Below are positions 15,913-24,480 of a stretch of DNA of 64,000 nt, one piece after another; the stretch's first letter is position 1; the number at the start of each line of letters is the position of its first letter. Under the pieces are notes generated by a model that saw nothing but the letters and a program-made list of their open reading frames with translations, did not search any database and was not told the DNA's origin. This DNA is from JAIROC01 sp031553535 (GTDB taxonomy: Bacteria > Bacteroidota > Bacteroidia > Bacteroidales > WCHB1-69): NCBI GenBank assembly GCA_031553535.1, contig JAVBLM010000010.1:51078-115077 (forward strand), written 5' to 3'. The position numbers and the translations under genes are program-made.

Positions 15913-16644
15913 CTATTGCTCATTTTTTTCTTCTTTTTTCGCAGCATTTCGTCCCTGCCGTTGTGCTACAATTTGACTGTATTTATCAATAAAGGCGTTG
16001 ATCCTGTTGACAAAACCGGCATATTTATCTTCGCCTTCCACTACAATCAGGGCATTGATGCGCTTCACAATAGAAGCATACGCCCTGTCGACGTCCAGGC
16101 GGGTTTCCTTCATGGTGAGTTGGGTTTTGGCGGCATTTTCGTTGTTGCGTGCCCTGACCAGCTTTTCAAAATTTTCATTCTCAGTACTCAGTTGGAATAC
16201 CCAGCCTTCGAGCCGTACAGCCAGCACATCTTCCCGGTAGTTATTATTCAATTCCTGCAAAATATTATAAATCGCCGATGTTTCTTCATTAAACGGCTTT
16301 TTAGAAAGGTTTCCATAGGTGTTAAATACTACCTGGAGACGGCGTGCGGCTGCGGCAATTTCGGGATTGAAATGGTTCAATGCCGCTTTGTTTGTCCTTA
16401 CCATACCGCCGAAGATGAGGTCTCTTCTGTGGTCGACAGCTTCGAGGCCTTTGCTGAGAGCACTTTTGATAATCTTCTTATATGACTCATCTTCGCAGGC
16501 ATAGCAGGAACGGTATGTTTCAAACAGTTCCTTGATATTGAGTATTTCGGCATCTGCCGGACTAATTAAATCGTTTATTTCCGAATGAAATTGAAAATGT
16601 TCATCGTTACGTAAGCTATTGCCGTGGATATATTTAATCATCAT
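15913..16644 (-). CDS. DUF6261-like protein
   Basis: This 243-residue, mostly helical soluble protein has no signal peptide. It resembles the Bacteroidota proteins annotated as DUF6261; I recognise the overall pattern (an N-terminal IHGNSLRNDEHFQFHSE segment, AAAARRLQVVFNTYGNLSKKPFNEETSAIYNILQEL, and a C-terminal YASIVKRINALIVVEGEDKYAGFVNRINAFIDKY) rather than a catalytic motif. A highly charged tail ends the protein (RQGRNAAKKEEKNEQ). Function is unknown. Its start is preceded, after only two bases, by the end of an open frame that runs through a 42-bp hairpin array, and the only good promoter lies beyond that array. The array is therefore probably part of its mRNA leader. Two adjacent ATG codons (MM) leave the exact start open by one codon. 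Confidence 0.75.
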   Translation of the reverse strand: MMIKYIHGNSLRNDEHFQFHSEINDLISPADAEILNIKELFETYRSCYACEDESYKKIIKSALSKGLEAVDHRRDLIFGGMVRTNKAALNHFNPEIAAAARRLQVVFNTYGNLSKKPFNEETSAIYNILQELNNNYREDVLAVRLEGWVFQLSTENENFEKLVRARNNENAAKTQLTMKETRLDVDRAYASIVKRINALIVVEGEDKYAGFVNRINAFIDKYSQIVAQRQGRNAAKKEEKNEQ

Positions 16645-16683
16645 GTCTAATAAAATTTAGGGGTTATGTTCTTGTTTTGTCCC

Positions 16684-17103
16684 GACAGCAGTTTTTTTGC
16701 TTTAAAATGGATGTCCGGATATGATGAAAGTATGCCGACAATAGTTTTCATACTTTCACGGAATAGTGAAAGTGTACCGACAGCCGTTTTCATACTTTCG
16801 CAAGGTAGTGAAAGTATGCCGACAGCAGTTTTCATACTTTCGCAGAGTAGTGAAAGTATGCCGACAGTAGTTTTCATACTTTCGCAAGGTAGTGAAAGTA
16901 TGCCGACAGTAGTTTTCATACTTTCGCAGGAGAGTGAAAGTATGCCGACAGCAATTTTCATACTTTCGCAGGAGAGTGAAAGTATGCCGACAGTAGTTTT
17001 CATACTTTCGCAGGAGAGCGAAAGTGTATCAATAGTAGTTTTCATAGTTTCATTGTATTATGAAAGGATGCAGCCTGTAATTTTCATGCTTGCACAGATA
17101 CCT
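16684..17103. repeat. 42-bp dyad-symmetric tandem repeat array
   Basis: Seven well-conserved 42-bp units run from 16726 to 17019 (starts 16726, 16768, 16810, 16852, 16894, 16936, 16978). Degenerate units lie on each side (16684-16725, 17020-17103). Each unit contains GAAAGTATG, 14 bases, then CATACTTTC, so it can fold as a hairpin with 9-bp arms, and the 10-base linkers again bring CTTTC and GAAAG together. Because 42 is a multiple of three, both strands stay open for over 130 codons, as 14-residue peptide repeats. I treat these frames as by-products unless expression is shown. There are no spacers, so this is not a CRISPR array. Confidence 0.92.
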
Positions 17104-17149
17104 TCTGCCATTATTATAATCCTCATATTGCTTGATTAATTTCATTTTG

Positions 17150-17179
17150 CAAATATAGTACGAATTTGCAACATACAAA
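17150..17179 (-). promoter_or_regulatory. Promoter reading into the 42-bp array and the DUF6261-like gene
   Basis: On the minus strand TTTG (17176-17179) and TATATTTG (17150-17157) are 18 bases apart, close to the Bacteroidota TTTG-N19-21-TAnnTTTG consensus. Transcription from here would cross the whole repeat array before reaching the DUF6261-like start about 500 bases on. Confidence 0.6.
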
Positions 17180-17520
17180 TACTATTTTCTGAAAATTTCC
17201 ACGGGAAAGATAGAAAAAATCGGATAAATCTTATTGTGAAATGCTAAAATCGCAAGAGTTCAACTTGAATAATTGTTACAAATACAGTATTATTATTTAT
17301 CCCGAAGACCAGAGGGCCGAACACGCATGCAAATTAAGAATTAAGAAATAAGAAGGGGAAACCTAGAAGGTTAGCGAAGAAAACAATCTTTAGCCGAATG
17401 ATAACGAACTCTTTGAATAAAGCGAAATAAATATAAAATCATCTACAAAATAACACCGGGACTAACAGACATAAGATAGAAAGGAAAAAACCATAATCGC
17501 GGATGAACTATAATAAAAAA
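17180..17520. other. Intergenic region, no gene seen
   Basis: This AT-rich stretch holds short aattaagaa-type low-complexity repeats near 17333-17355. I see no coding frame with a plausible start, no RNA gene and no strong hairpin. Confidence 0.5.
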
Positions 17521-17904
17521 TCAATTAATCTGAGTTATACGTCTGTTTTGAATCTCCCCTATTTCGTTAAAGTTATATGGATATTTACGAATAGGCACAG
17601 ATGAATCCCATTTAATCAATTCAAACATTTTTACCGTATTATTTTTGACTTTATCAACAACAATGGATTCAATAAACGGATAATACATTTTAGCCAGAGT
17701 GGCATTGTCTATCTCATCCATATCGTATCCCCATCTCGAAAAAAGATGGTCTTCTATCCCAAATGCCAATACATGATTGGTTTCTGTTTTTTTCTTACTA
17801 TCATTCGGTTCTCTGATCACGACAAATGGAAAGTCGATTATTCTGGCCATAACGCCCATATATGAATAATTTACTTTCGGCTCCTGAAAAACAAGGTGTT
17901 TCAT
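17521..17904 (-). CDS. Hypothetical protein, 127 residues
   Basis: I do not recognise this protein. It is soluble, without signal peptide or membrane segments, mixed alpha/beta and rich in aromatic residues (YPFIESIVVDKVK, WDSSVPIRKYPYNFNEIG). It has no repeats and no clear catalytic motif. It is monocistronic, flanked by about 380 bases of gene-free DNA towards the repeat array and by the divergent efflux operon. Codon use looks like that of its neighbours. A role as a small accessory or defence-related protein cannot be argued from the sequence; the open frame, good ATG and isolated position support only that it is probably a gene. Confidence 0.55.
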   Translation of the reverse strand: MKHLVFQEPKVNYSYMGVMARIIDFPFVVIREPNDSKKKTETNHVLAFGIEDHLFSRWGYDMDEIDNATLAKMYYPFIESIVVDKVKNNTVKMFELIKWDSSVPIRKYPYNFNEIGEIQNRRITQIN

Positions 17905-17994
17905 AACGTATTCCTTTCTATTTACTTATTCAATCTACGTATAGAACAAAAGAAGCAATATTTTGTTTACCTGCATGATAGAATTCCTGTCTTT

Positions 17995-18056
17995 TTTTTC
18001 GTTATAATCAGAAAATAGTCACGTTCAACTTTTATTTTTCGTTATAATCGGAAAAG
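17995..18056. promoter_or_regulatory. Paired direct repeats upstream of the RND efflux operon
   Basis: Two copies of TTTTTCGTTATAATC(A/G)GAAAA occur with starts 40 bases apart (near 17996 and 18036). Each has TTTTC/GAAAA flanks around a TTATAA core. They lie about 80-135 bases before the efflux start codon, a position that suits an operator. Confidence 0.55.
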
Positions 18057-18092
18057 AATGATGACCAGTCTTCTACACAAACTAAATTTGCC

Positions 18093-18100
18093 TATATTTG
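18093..18100 (+). promoter_or_regulatory. Promoter -7 box of the RND efflux operon
   Basis: TATATTTG matches TAnnTTTG and ends 30 bases before the adaptor start codon. No convincing -33 TTTG is visible. Confidence 0.45.
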
Positions 18101-18130
18101 TAAACTTTTTATATATAAGAACGATATCTA

Positions 18131-19222
18131 ATGAAGAAATACATCAAAGTAATAGTAATCATTCTAATCATATTACTAGTAGCAGCAATGGCATTATTCC
18201 CGATTGTCAAAAGTAAATATGTTGCGAAAAAAGACATATCCCAACCTGCTGGCATTACGGAACAAAAGAACACAAATTCCCGCAATGCCCCACTTAATAT
18301 AAATGTTCATGTACTGGAATATGAAAATATAAATGATATTTTCAGGACAAAAGGTATATTAATCCCTGATGAAGAAGTTGATCTTTCCTTTGAAACATCA
18401 GGCAAGATCATAAAAATATATTTTAAGGAAGGGAGCAGTGTAAAAAAGGGCGATCTACTTGCAAAAGTAAATGATAACCCCCTGCAAGCCGAATTAAGAA
18501 AACTGATAGCACAGTTGCCATTGGCTGAAGAGCGGGTTTTTCGTCAAAAATCATTACTGGATAAAGACGCTGTAAGCCAGGAATCCTATGAGTCCGTATC
18601 TACGGAACTGGATAAACTAAAAGCCGATATTGATTTGGTTAAAGCCAAAATAGAACAAACCGAACTCAGGGCCCCCTTTGATGGTATAATCGGGTTACGC
18701 TTCGTAAGCGAAGGGACGTACGCTTCCCCCTCTGTAATTGTTGCCCGGTTAACCAAAATCACTCCGTTAAAGATTGAATTCTCCGTTAACGAAAAGCAGG
18801 CAAATGAAATCAAACCGGGAACACTCTTAAAGTTTACTGTAGAAAATGATTTAAACACATACCAGGCAACCGTTTATGCCGTCGAATCGAAACTGGATGA
18901 AAAAACACTATCCCTAAAAGTACGTGCTATTTATCCGAATGCTTCCGGAAAACTAAAGCCCGGCCATTCTGCCAGCATAGAAATAAATTTACGGGAAATT
19001 AAAAACACATTGGTTGTCCCCAGTATTTCCGTCATCGCAGAAATGGGACGGGATATCGTATACTTATACAAGAATGGGAAAGCCGAACGTGTTGAAGTCA
19101 CAAAAGGGATGCGTACGGCATCATCGGTGCAAATAATCCATGGTTTGAATGCAGGTGATACGTTAATAACAAGTGGCGTTATGCAATTACGCAATGGAAT
19201 GGACGTGGTAATTAATAAATAG
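18131..19222 (+). CDS. RND efflux periplasmic adaptor subunit (membrane fusion protein)
   Basis: The 363-residue protein has an N-terminal membrane anchor (about residues 4-26, IKVIVIILIILLVAAMALFPIV) without a lipobox. A biotinyl-lipoyl-like half follows (SFETSGKIIKIYFKEGSSVKKGDLLAKVND, 75-110), then an alpha-helical hairpin (about 115-175) and the second lipoyl half with APFDGIIGLRFVSEGTY. The beta-barrel domain and a membrane-proximal domain ending in GLNAGDTLITSGVMQLRNGMDV complete it. It belongs to the HlyD/AcrA superfamily and would link the inner-membrane pump to the TolC-type channel encoded two genes on. The pump gene starts 12 bases after its stop. The two upstream direct repeats may control the operon. 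Confidence 0.95.
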   Translation: MKKYIKVIVIILIILLVAAMALFPIVKSKYVAKKDISQPAGITEQKNTNSRNAPLNINVHVLEYENINDIFRTKGILIPDEEVDLSFETSGKIIKIYFKEGSSVKKGDLLAKVNDNPLQAELRKLIAQLPLAEERVFRQKSLLDKDAVSQESYESVSTELDKLKADIDLVKAKIEQTELRAPFDGIIGLRFVSEGTYASPSVIVARLTKITPLKIEFSVNEKQANEIKPGTLLKFTVENDLNTYQATVYAVESKLDEKTLSLKVRAIYPNASGKLKPGHSASIEINLREIKNTLVVPSISVIAEMGRDIVYLYKNGKAERVEVTKGMRTASSVQIIHGLNAGDTLITSGVMQLRNGMDVVINK

Positions 19223-19234
19223 CCTGCAAATATC

Positions 19235-22200
19235 ATGAATATATCCGAACTAAGTATTAAACGGCCTGTATTATCCACTGTATTCGTTTTAATCATATTC
19301 TTATTAGGTTTTATAGGATATTCGTATTTAGGGGTGCGGGAATATCCAAGTATCGACAATCCCATTATCACGGTATCTGTTTCTTACCCGGGTGCCAATG
19401 CGGAAGTGATAGAAAAGCAAATTACGGAACCGTTGGAACAAAATATAAATGGAATTGCCGGGATCCGGTCGCTTTCCAGTACGAGTAGCCAGGGTTCTTC
19501 CCGCATTACCATCGAATTCGAATTAAATATTGATCTGGAAACAGCAGCAAATGATGTCAGAGATAAAGTTTCCAGGGCACAAAGATACCTACCTAATGAT
19601 GCCGACCCTCCTATTGTTTCAAAAGCGGATGCCGATGCCTCTCCTATTATCCAAATCAATGTTCAAAGCGAAAAGCGTTCTTTACTTGAACTTACCGAAA
19701 TTGCAGAACTAACCGTTAAGGAGCGGTTACAAACTATTCCATACGTTAGCGCTGTCGAAATATGGGGAGAAAATAAATATGCTATGCGCTTATGGCTCGA
19801 CCCTGTTAAGATGGCCGCTTACGGTATCACCCCTATCGACGTAAAGAATGCAATAGATAAAGAGAATGTTGAGCTTCCGTCCGGAAGTATAGAAGGAGAT
19901 AATATCGAACTGTCTATCCGTACCCTCGGCCTGATGCAAACTCCTGAAGAATTTAACAACCTGATCATCAAGGAAGATAATTTCAATATTGTACGATTCG
20001 GGGATATCGGGGTAGCCGAACTGGATTCGGAAGACAGAAGGAATATAATCCGCCGGAACGGAATACCGATGGTTAGTACGGTAATCATACCGCAACCCGG
20101 CGCTAACCAGGTAGACATTTCCGACGAAGTACAGGTACGGCTAAAGCAAATGCAGAAAGACCTACCCGGTGATGTGCGGCTCGATATCGCTTTTGATAAC
20201 ACCAAATTCATACGGGCATCCATTAAGGAAGTGGAAGAAACCATTTACATCGCATTTGTTCTTGTTGTAATAATCATTTTCCTGTTTTTAAGGAACTGGA
20301 GAGTAACATTGATCCCCTGTGTCGTAATCCCCGTTTCTCTGGTCGGGGCATTTTTTGTAATGTATGTTTCGGGATTTACAATTAACGTGTTATCTATGCT
20401 GGCAGTTGTCCTGGCAGTAGGGCTTGTTGTTGATGATGCAATTGTCGTCACGGAGAATATATATGTAAAGATTGAGCATGGAATGTCTCCGCGCGAAGCA
20501 GGGATTGAAGGTTCTAAAGAAATATTCTTTGCCGTCATATCCACTACGATAACGCTGGTTGCCGTATTTTTCCCTATCGTATTTCTCCAGGGAATGACAG
20601 GAAGGTTATTCCGGGAGTTCAGCATCGTAATTGCCGGTGCAGTGCTTATATCTGCCTTTGTAGCTTTAACATTCACTCCCATGCTTGCTACAAAGCTATT
20701 AAAGAAAAGCGAAAAGCAAAACTGGCTGTATCGAAAAACAGAACCATTCTTCGAATATATTAATAGAATATACGAGAAAGGATTACTTTCCTTCCTGAAA
20801 CGTAAATGGATCACCTTCCCGATCATCGCATTAACTTTGGGGATTATTGTGCTTTTATGGATAAAAATACCATCGGAAATGGCTCCCTTGGAAGACCGGT
20901 CTCAAATCACCATTCGGACAACAGCACCGGAAGGCGCTACGTTTGAATTTTTGAGAGATTATAATGATAGAATATCCGACATTGCAGATTCCCTTGTTCC
21001 CGAAAGAGAAGCAATCATCGCCATGGTTCGCAATAACTGGTCTAACGTGCGGATTATATTACCGGATATTAAAGACAGGAAGCGAAGCCAAATGGAAATT
21101 GCCAATGTCTTGTCGCAAGCCGTAAAAAAGGAAACCGCTGCCCGGGCATTTGTTCAACAGCAATCAACATTCGGAGGACAGCGTTCCAGCATGCCGATAC
21201 AGTATGTTTTACAGGCGCCAAACATCAGTAAGCTGGAAGAATTCATCCCTGCCTTTATGCTAAAGGTGAATGAAAGCCCTTTATTTCAGATGTCCGACGT
21301 GAATTTAAAATTTACAAAACCGGAAACCCAACTTGTAATAGACCGTGATAAGGCAGCTCTACTCGGCGTAAGTACCCGGGATATAGGTCAAACCTTACAA
21401 TACGCCCTTAGCGGACAACGAATGGGATATTTCTACATGAATGGAAAACAGTACCAGATCCTGGGGGAAATCAATCGCCAACAGCGGAATACGCCCCTTG
21501 ACCTGAAATCTATTTATTTAAAGAATACCAATGGCGATATGATTCAGATGGACAATTTAATATCCCTGAAAGAAACGGTAGCGCCCCCGCAACTTTATCG
21601 CTATAATCGTTTTAATTCGGCTACGATAACAGCAGGGCTGTCAGAAGGGATAACTATAGGGGAAGGATTGGACGAAATGGATGTTATCGCCAGCCAAACA
21701 TTGGATGATACTTTTCGTACCGCATTAGCGGGTGAGTCGAAAGACTTCCGCGAAAGTTCTTCCAGCTTATTGTTTGCATTTGTTTTAGCGCTTATCTTGA
21801 TCTATTTAATTCTCTCTGCACAGTTTGAGAGTTTTAAAGATCCTTTTGTAATCATGTTTACAGTTCCCCTAGCAATTGCAGGAGCGTTGATATTCATGTA
21901 TTTCAGAGGCGTTACACTAAACATCTTCAGTCAAATCGGTATAATAATGTTGATCGGGCTTGTTGCCAAAAACGGTATATTAATCGTTGAATTCGCAAAC
22001 CAACGGCAGGAAGCAGGATTAAGCAAAGTAAAAGCCATACAGGAAGCTTCCGTTCAACGGTTACGCCCCATCCTCATGACCAGTTTTTCTACCATCTTGG
22101 GATTATTACCGCTTATGTTTGCCAGTGCGGAAGGTGCAAACGGAAGAATTGCCATGGGAACCGGTGTTATCGGAGGATTAATCGTATCCACTTTTCTAAC

Positions 22201-22288
22201 CATATTTATAGTTCCCGCCATGTATATGTTTATTTCTACCGACAGAAAAGAACGGGACTTGAAACGCGCAAAAAAGGAAGAAAAATGA
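19235..22288 (+). CDS. RND multidrug efflux permease (HAE1 type)
   Basis: The 1017-residue protein has the layout of AcrB-like pumps: a first membrane helix, a large periplasmic loop with DVRDKVSRAQRYLPNDADPP, a bundle of helices, a second periplasmic loop and a second bundle. The proton-relay aspartates lie in AVGLVVDDAIVVTENI (helix 4), and the conserved lysine of helix 10 is in LIGLVAKNGILIVEFAN. It should export drugs, bile salts or other amphiphiles in exchange for protons as a homotrimer. Its last four bases overlap the start of the outer-membrane channel gene. Length and motifs look complete, with no sign of damage. Confidence 0.96.
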   Translation: MNISELSIKRPVLSTVFVLIIFLLGFIGYSYLGVREYPSIDNPIITVSVSYPGANAEVIEKQITEPLEQNINGIAGIRSLSSTSSQGSSRITIEFELNIDLETAANDVRDKVSRAQRYLPNDADPPIVSKADADASPIIQINVQSEKRSLLELTEIAELTVKERLQTIPYVSAVEIWGENKYAMRLWLDPVKMAAYGITPIDVKNAIDKENVELPSGSIEGDNIELSIRTLGLMQTPEEFNNLIIKEDNFNIVRFGDIGVAELDSEDRRNIIRRNGIPMVSTVIIPQPGANQVDISDEVQVRLKQMQKDLPGDVRLDIAFDNTKFIRASIKEVEETIYIAFVLVVIIIFLFLRNWRVTLIPCVVIPVSLVGAFFVMYVSGFTINVLSMLAVVLAVGLVVDDAIVVTENIYVKIEHGMSPREAGIEGSKEIFFAVISTTITLVAVFFPIVFLQGMTGRLFREFSIVIAGAVLISAFVALTFTPMLATKLLKKSEKQNWLYRKTEPFFEYINRIYEKGLLSFLKRKWITFPIIALTLGIIVLLWIKIPSEMAPLEDRSQITIRTTAPEGATFEFLRDYNDRISDIADSLVPEREAIIAMVRNNWSNVRIILPDIKDRKRSQMEIANVLSQAVKKETAARAFVQQQSTFGGQRSSMPIQYVLQAPNISKLEEFIPAFMLKVNESPLFQMSDVNLKFTKPETQLVIDRDKAALLGVSTRDIGQTLQYALSGQRMGYFYMNGKQYQILGEINRQQRNTPLDLKSIYLKNTNGDMIQMDNLISLKETVAPPQLYRYNRFNSATITAGLSEGITIGEGLDEMDVIASQTLDDTFRTALAGESKDFRESSSSLLFAFVLALILIYLILSAQFESFKDPFVIMFTVPLAIAGALIFMYFRGVTLNIFSQIGIIMLIGLVAKNGILIVEFANQRQEAGLSKVKAIQEASVQRLRPILMTSFSTILGLLPLMFASAEGANGRIAMGTGVIGGLIVSTFLTIFIVPAMYMFISTDRKERDLKRAKKEEK

Positions 22289-23616
22289 GAAAACATATTT
22301 TAAATATATTAGTACTTTTATTGATATTCTCTCCATTATCAAAAGCCCAGGAAATATATGATTTAAAACGTTGTCTTGAAACCGGATTGGAACATAATTT
22401 TGATATCAGAATAGTAAGGCAACAACAGCAGATCTCCGACAACAATGCCACTGTTGGGAATGCGGGTTATCTCCCTACAATAGACCTAAGCTCAAGCTAT
22501 TCCGGTACATGGAGCAATTTACTGCAACAATATCCCGCAGACGGAAGTAGCATGATACAAAATCAGAATACAATAAACCAGGCATTTGATGCAGGAGTTT
22601 ATTTAAATTGGACTGTTTTCGATGGGCTTAATATCCAAACAAACTACAGCAAGTTAAAAGAATTCCAGGAAGTAGGAAGACTGAATACCCAGCTTTCGGT
22701 TGAAAACTTTATCGCAGAACTATGTTCGGAATATTATAACTACATACAGCAAAACATTCGATTAAGTTATTTAAAGTCGGCAGTATCTCTGTCGAGAGAA
22801 CGTGTACGTATTGTAGAAGCACAATATGCGATAGGTTCCATGTCCCGTTTGGATCTCCAACAAGCAAAGGTCGACTTTAATGCAGACAGTTCTAAACTGG
22901 TAAAACAGCAGGAAACGTTATTTGTCTCTTCTGTAAAATTAAATCAGTTAATGTCAAGCAATACATTAGAACAATCTATCATCACAACAGATACCAATAT
23001 TTCACTAAAAGCAATACTTGAAAAAGAAAGTATATGGGAGAAAGCATTAAAGAACAATGTATTTTTATTAATTGCCGGAAAAGAGATCGATGTCAGTACG
23101 CTGGATTTAAAGAATCTTCAAAGTGCAAACTATCCTTATTTACGTATCAATGCAGGATACGGATATACACATAATACCTATCAAGCTTCTACCTACAAAA
23201 AGCAAAATAATCTGGGACTCAATTACGGGGTAACATTGGGAATCAATTTATTTGACGGAATGAATCGTTCCCGCCAGCAAACCAATGCCAAAATAGAAAT
23301 CGAAAATAAAAGACTGGAATACGAGAAGCTACAACTCGATATAAAAAGCGATTTCACAAATATATGGATGGCTTATATGAATAATATCAGCTTAATCGAA
23401 TTAGAGGAAGATAATCTCTCAACGGCAAAAGAAACATATAGCATTGCAATAGACCAGTACAAACTGGGCAGCCTTTCCGGAATTGAACTCCGTGAAGCCC
23501 AGAATAGTTTACTGGAAGCCGAGGAACGCTACATTGAAGCCGTTTATAATACAAAACTTTGCGAAATATCATTATTGCAGATCAGCGGCCAAATAGGCAG
23601 TTATCTGAATCAATAA
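22285..23616 (+). CDS. TolC-family outer-membrane efflux protein
   Basis: The 443-residue protein has a signal peptide (MRKHILNILVLLLIFSPLSKAQ, cut near residue 22) and two TolC-type repeats of long helices. Each contains the usual pattern, for example LDLQQAKVDFNADSSKLVKQQETL in the first half and SGIELREAQNSLLEAEERYIEAVYNTKL in the second, with beta strands between them. It would form the trimeric channel of the efflux complex. Its ATG overlaps the pump stop (ATGA), so the three genes are translationally coupled. The gene converges with the toxin-type pair, leaving only 28 bases between stops. Confidence 0.94.
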   Translation: MRKHILNILVLLLIFSPLSKAQEIYDLKRCLETGLEHNFDIRIVRQQQQISDNNATVGNAGYLPTIDLSSSYSGTWSNLLQQYPADGSSMIQNQNTINQAFDAGVYLNWTVFDGLNIQTNYSKLKEFQEVGRLNTQLSVENFIAELCSEYYNYIQQNIRLSYLKSAVSLSRERVRIVEAQYAIGSMSRLDLQQAKVDFNADSSKLVKQQETLFVSSVKLNQLMSSNTLEQSIITTDTNISLKAILEKESIWEKALKNNVFLLIAGKEIDVSTLDLKNLQSANYPYLRINAGYGYTHNTYQASTYKKQNNLGLNYGVTLGINLFDGMNRSRQQTNAKIEIENKRLEYEKLQLDIKSDFTNIWMAYMNNISLIELEEDNLSTAKETYSIAIDQYKLGSLSGIELREAQNSLLEAEERYIEAVYNTKLCEISLLQISGQIGSYLNQ

Positions 23617-23644
23617 ATAATTACAAAAACCGGCAAGATATTTT

Positions 23645-23809
23645 TTATTCTTCCGGTAAGTCGCAGGCTCTGATTTTTATTATCTTCCCATCCTGGGAAA
23701 ATACCAGGTCTTCATTGTTTTTTTTCTTTTGTTCAACTAGGCGTCTAAAAGCAAGTGAAACTCCTTCAAGGATTTTCGTTCTAATTTCAATTATCTCCTT
23801 CTCGTCCAT
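23645..23809 (-). CDS. Small partner of the zeta-toxin-like kinase, candidate antitoxin
   Basis: The likely start is the ATG at 23809, which gives a 54-residue protein beginning MDEKEIIEIRTKILEG. An earlier in-frame start at 23869 lies deep inside the kinase gene. The protein is charged and helical with a short C-terminal strand (VFSQDGKIIKIRACDLPEE). Its start overlaps the end of the kinase gene by 23 bases, so translation is coupled. Small genes of this kind beside zeta-toxin-like kinases are often treated as antitoxins or accessory partners, although classical epsilon antitoxins precede the toxin and look different. No DNA-binding motif is visible. Confidence 0.62.
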   Translation of the reverse strand: MDEKEIIEIRTKILEGVSLAFRRLVEQKKKNNEDLVFSQDGKIIKIRACDLPEE

Positions 23810-24380
23810 ACTTTTTAAGTATTTGATAAGAACTCGGATTAGCAATATGTTCGACTTTATCTCCAACACCTTCTGCTATTACCTTAAATGGCGTATCCGA
23901 ATTATCAAGCAATATCCAGTAATCTACAATACCCATATACAAATTCAACAGATTGTATATGCCTCTGTAATAACGTCTTTTAATAATTTCCTGATTAACA
24001 TTATGACCACCCGATGCCACCCGATTTGCCACTCTGTTGCATGCCAAATCAGGAGAATTCAACCAAAAATATACAAGTGTAGAATGATATCCCTGCTTTC
24101 TTGCTTTTTTGATAAAATCCACATACGACCGTGAAGCCAGTGTTGTTTCAAATGCAAAATCCACTTTATTCCGGAGAAGGTCTTTTATCCGGAGAAGCAT
24201 TATTTTCCCTGCCTCAATAGCCACTTTATCGGAATTGAACGGAGAAAGCCCTTTTGCAATCTCATCTGCGTTGACAAATTCCCGACAATGTAGCATTTCA
24301 GGTAACACTGTATATGAAGCTGTTGTCTTCCCTGCCCCATTACAGCCTGATATGATATAAAGCTTCGGCATATTTTCCAT
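23787..24380 (-). CDS. Zeta-toxin-family P-loop kinase
   Basis: The 197-residue protein has a Walker A motif (SGCNGAGKTT, residues 11-20), a zeta-type NADEIAKGLSPF segment, FETTLASRSY after the first half and RVANRVASGGHNV...RRYYRGI as a lid-like arginine region. These match the AAA_33/zeta toxin family, which phosphorylates small substrates; the best-studied members act on UDP-N-acetylglucosamine. Residues MENM leave two possible starts. A promoter -7 box at 24389-24396 would give a leader of only a few bases for 24380, so the methionine at 24371 is the better start. The small partner gene lies downstream and overlaps it. Many chromosomal members are not toxic, so the toxin role is open. Confidence 0.85.
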   Translation of the reverse strand: MENMPKLYIISGCNGAGKTTASYTVLPEMLHCREFVNADEIAKGLSPFNSDKVAIEAGKIMLLRIKDLLRNKVDFAFETTLASRSYVDFIKKARKQGYHSTLVYFWLNSPDLACNRVANRVASGGHNVNQEIIKRRYYRGIYNLLNLYMGIVDYWILLDNSDTPFKVIAEGVGDKVEHIANPSSYQILKKYGREGDN

Positions 24381-24388
24381 TTGAACTG

Positions 24389-24396
24389 CAAAGATA
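24389..24396 (-). promoter_or_regulatory. Promoter -7 box of the zeta-toxin-like pair
   Basis: The minus strand reads TATCTTTG (TAnnTTTG), so transcription would start near 24382, almost at the first ATG. This implies a near-leaderless mRNA or use of the second methionine. Confidence 0.5.
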
Positions 24397-24454
24397 GGAA
24401 AAAATATGTTATCTTTTCTTCTTTGTTAGTAAATCGGCAATCTTGATAACATAG

Positions 24455-24480
24455 TAGAGACGTAACATGTTATGTCTCTA
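24455..24480. repeat. 26-base palindrome of a dispersed type
   Basis: The sequence starts TAGAGACGTAACATG and reads almost the same on the other strand (one G:T-type mismatch pair). Palindromes of the form agagacgtaacatgttacgtctct are seen between genes in many Bacteroidota genomes, so this is probably one copy of a REP-like element. Confidence 0.6.

Noticed and set aside
16684..17103. CRISPR array
   Set aside because: The 42-bp units follow each other directly, with no variable spacers of protospacer size, and no cas genes are nearby.
16666..17139. Repeat-coding frames of 157 (plus) and 132 (minus) codons as real genes
   Set aside because: Openness on both strands follows from a stop-free 42-bp unit. 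The plus frame has no promoter. The minus frame is kept only as a possibility in the findings.
23810..23869. Longer N-terminus of the zeta-toxin partner (start at 23869)
   Set aside because: It would overlap the kinase gene by 83 bases and adds a hydrophobic stretch coded out of frame with the kinase; the ATG at 23809 is simpler.
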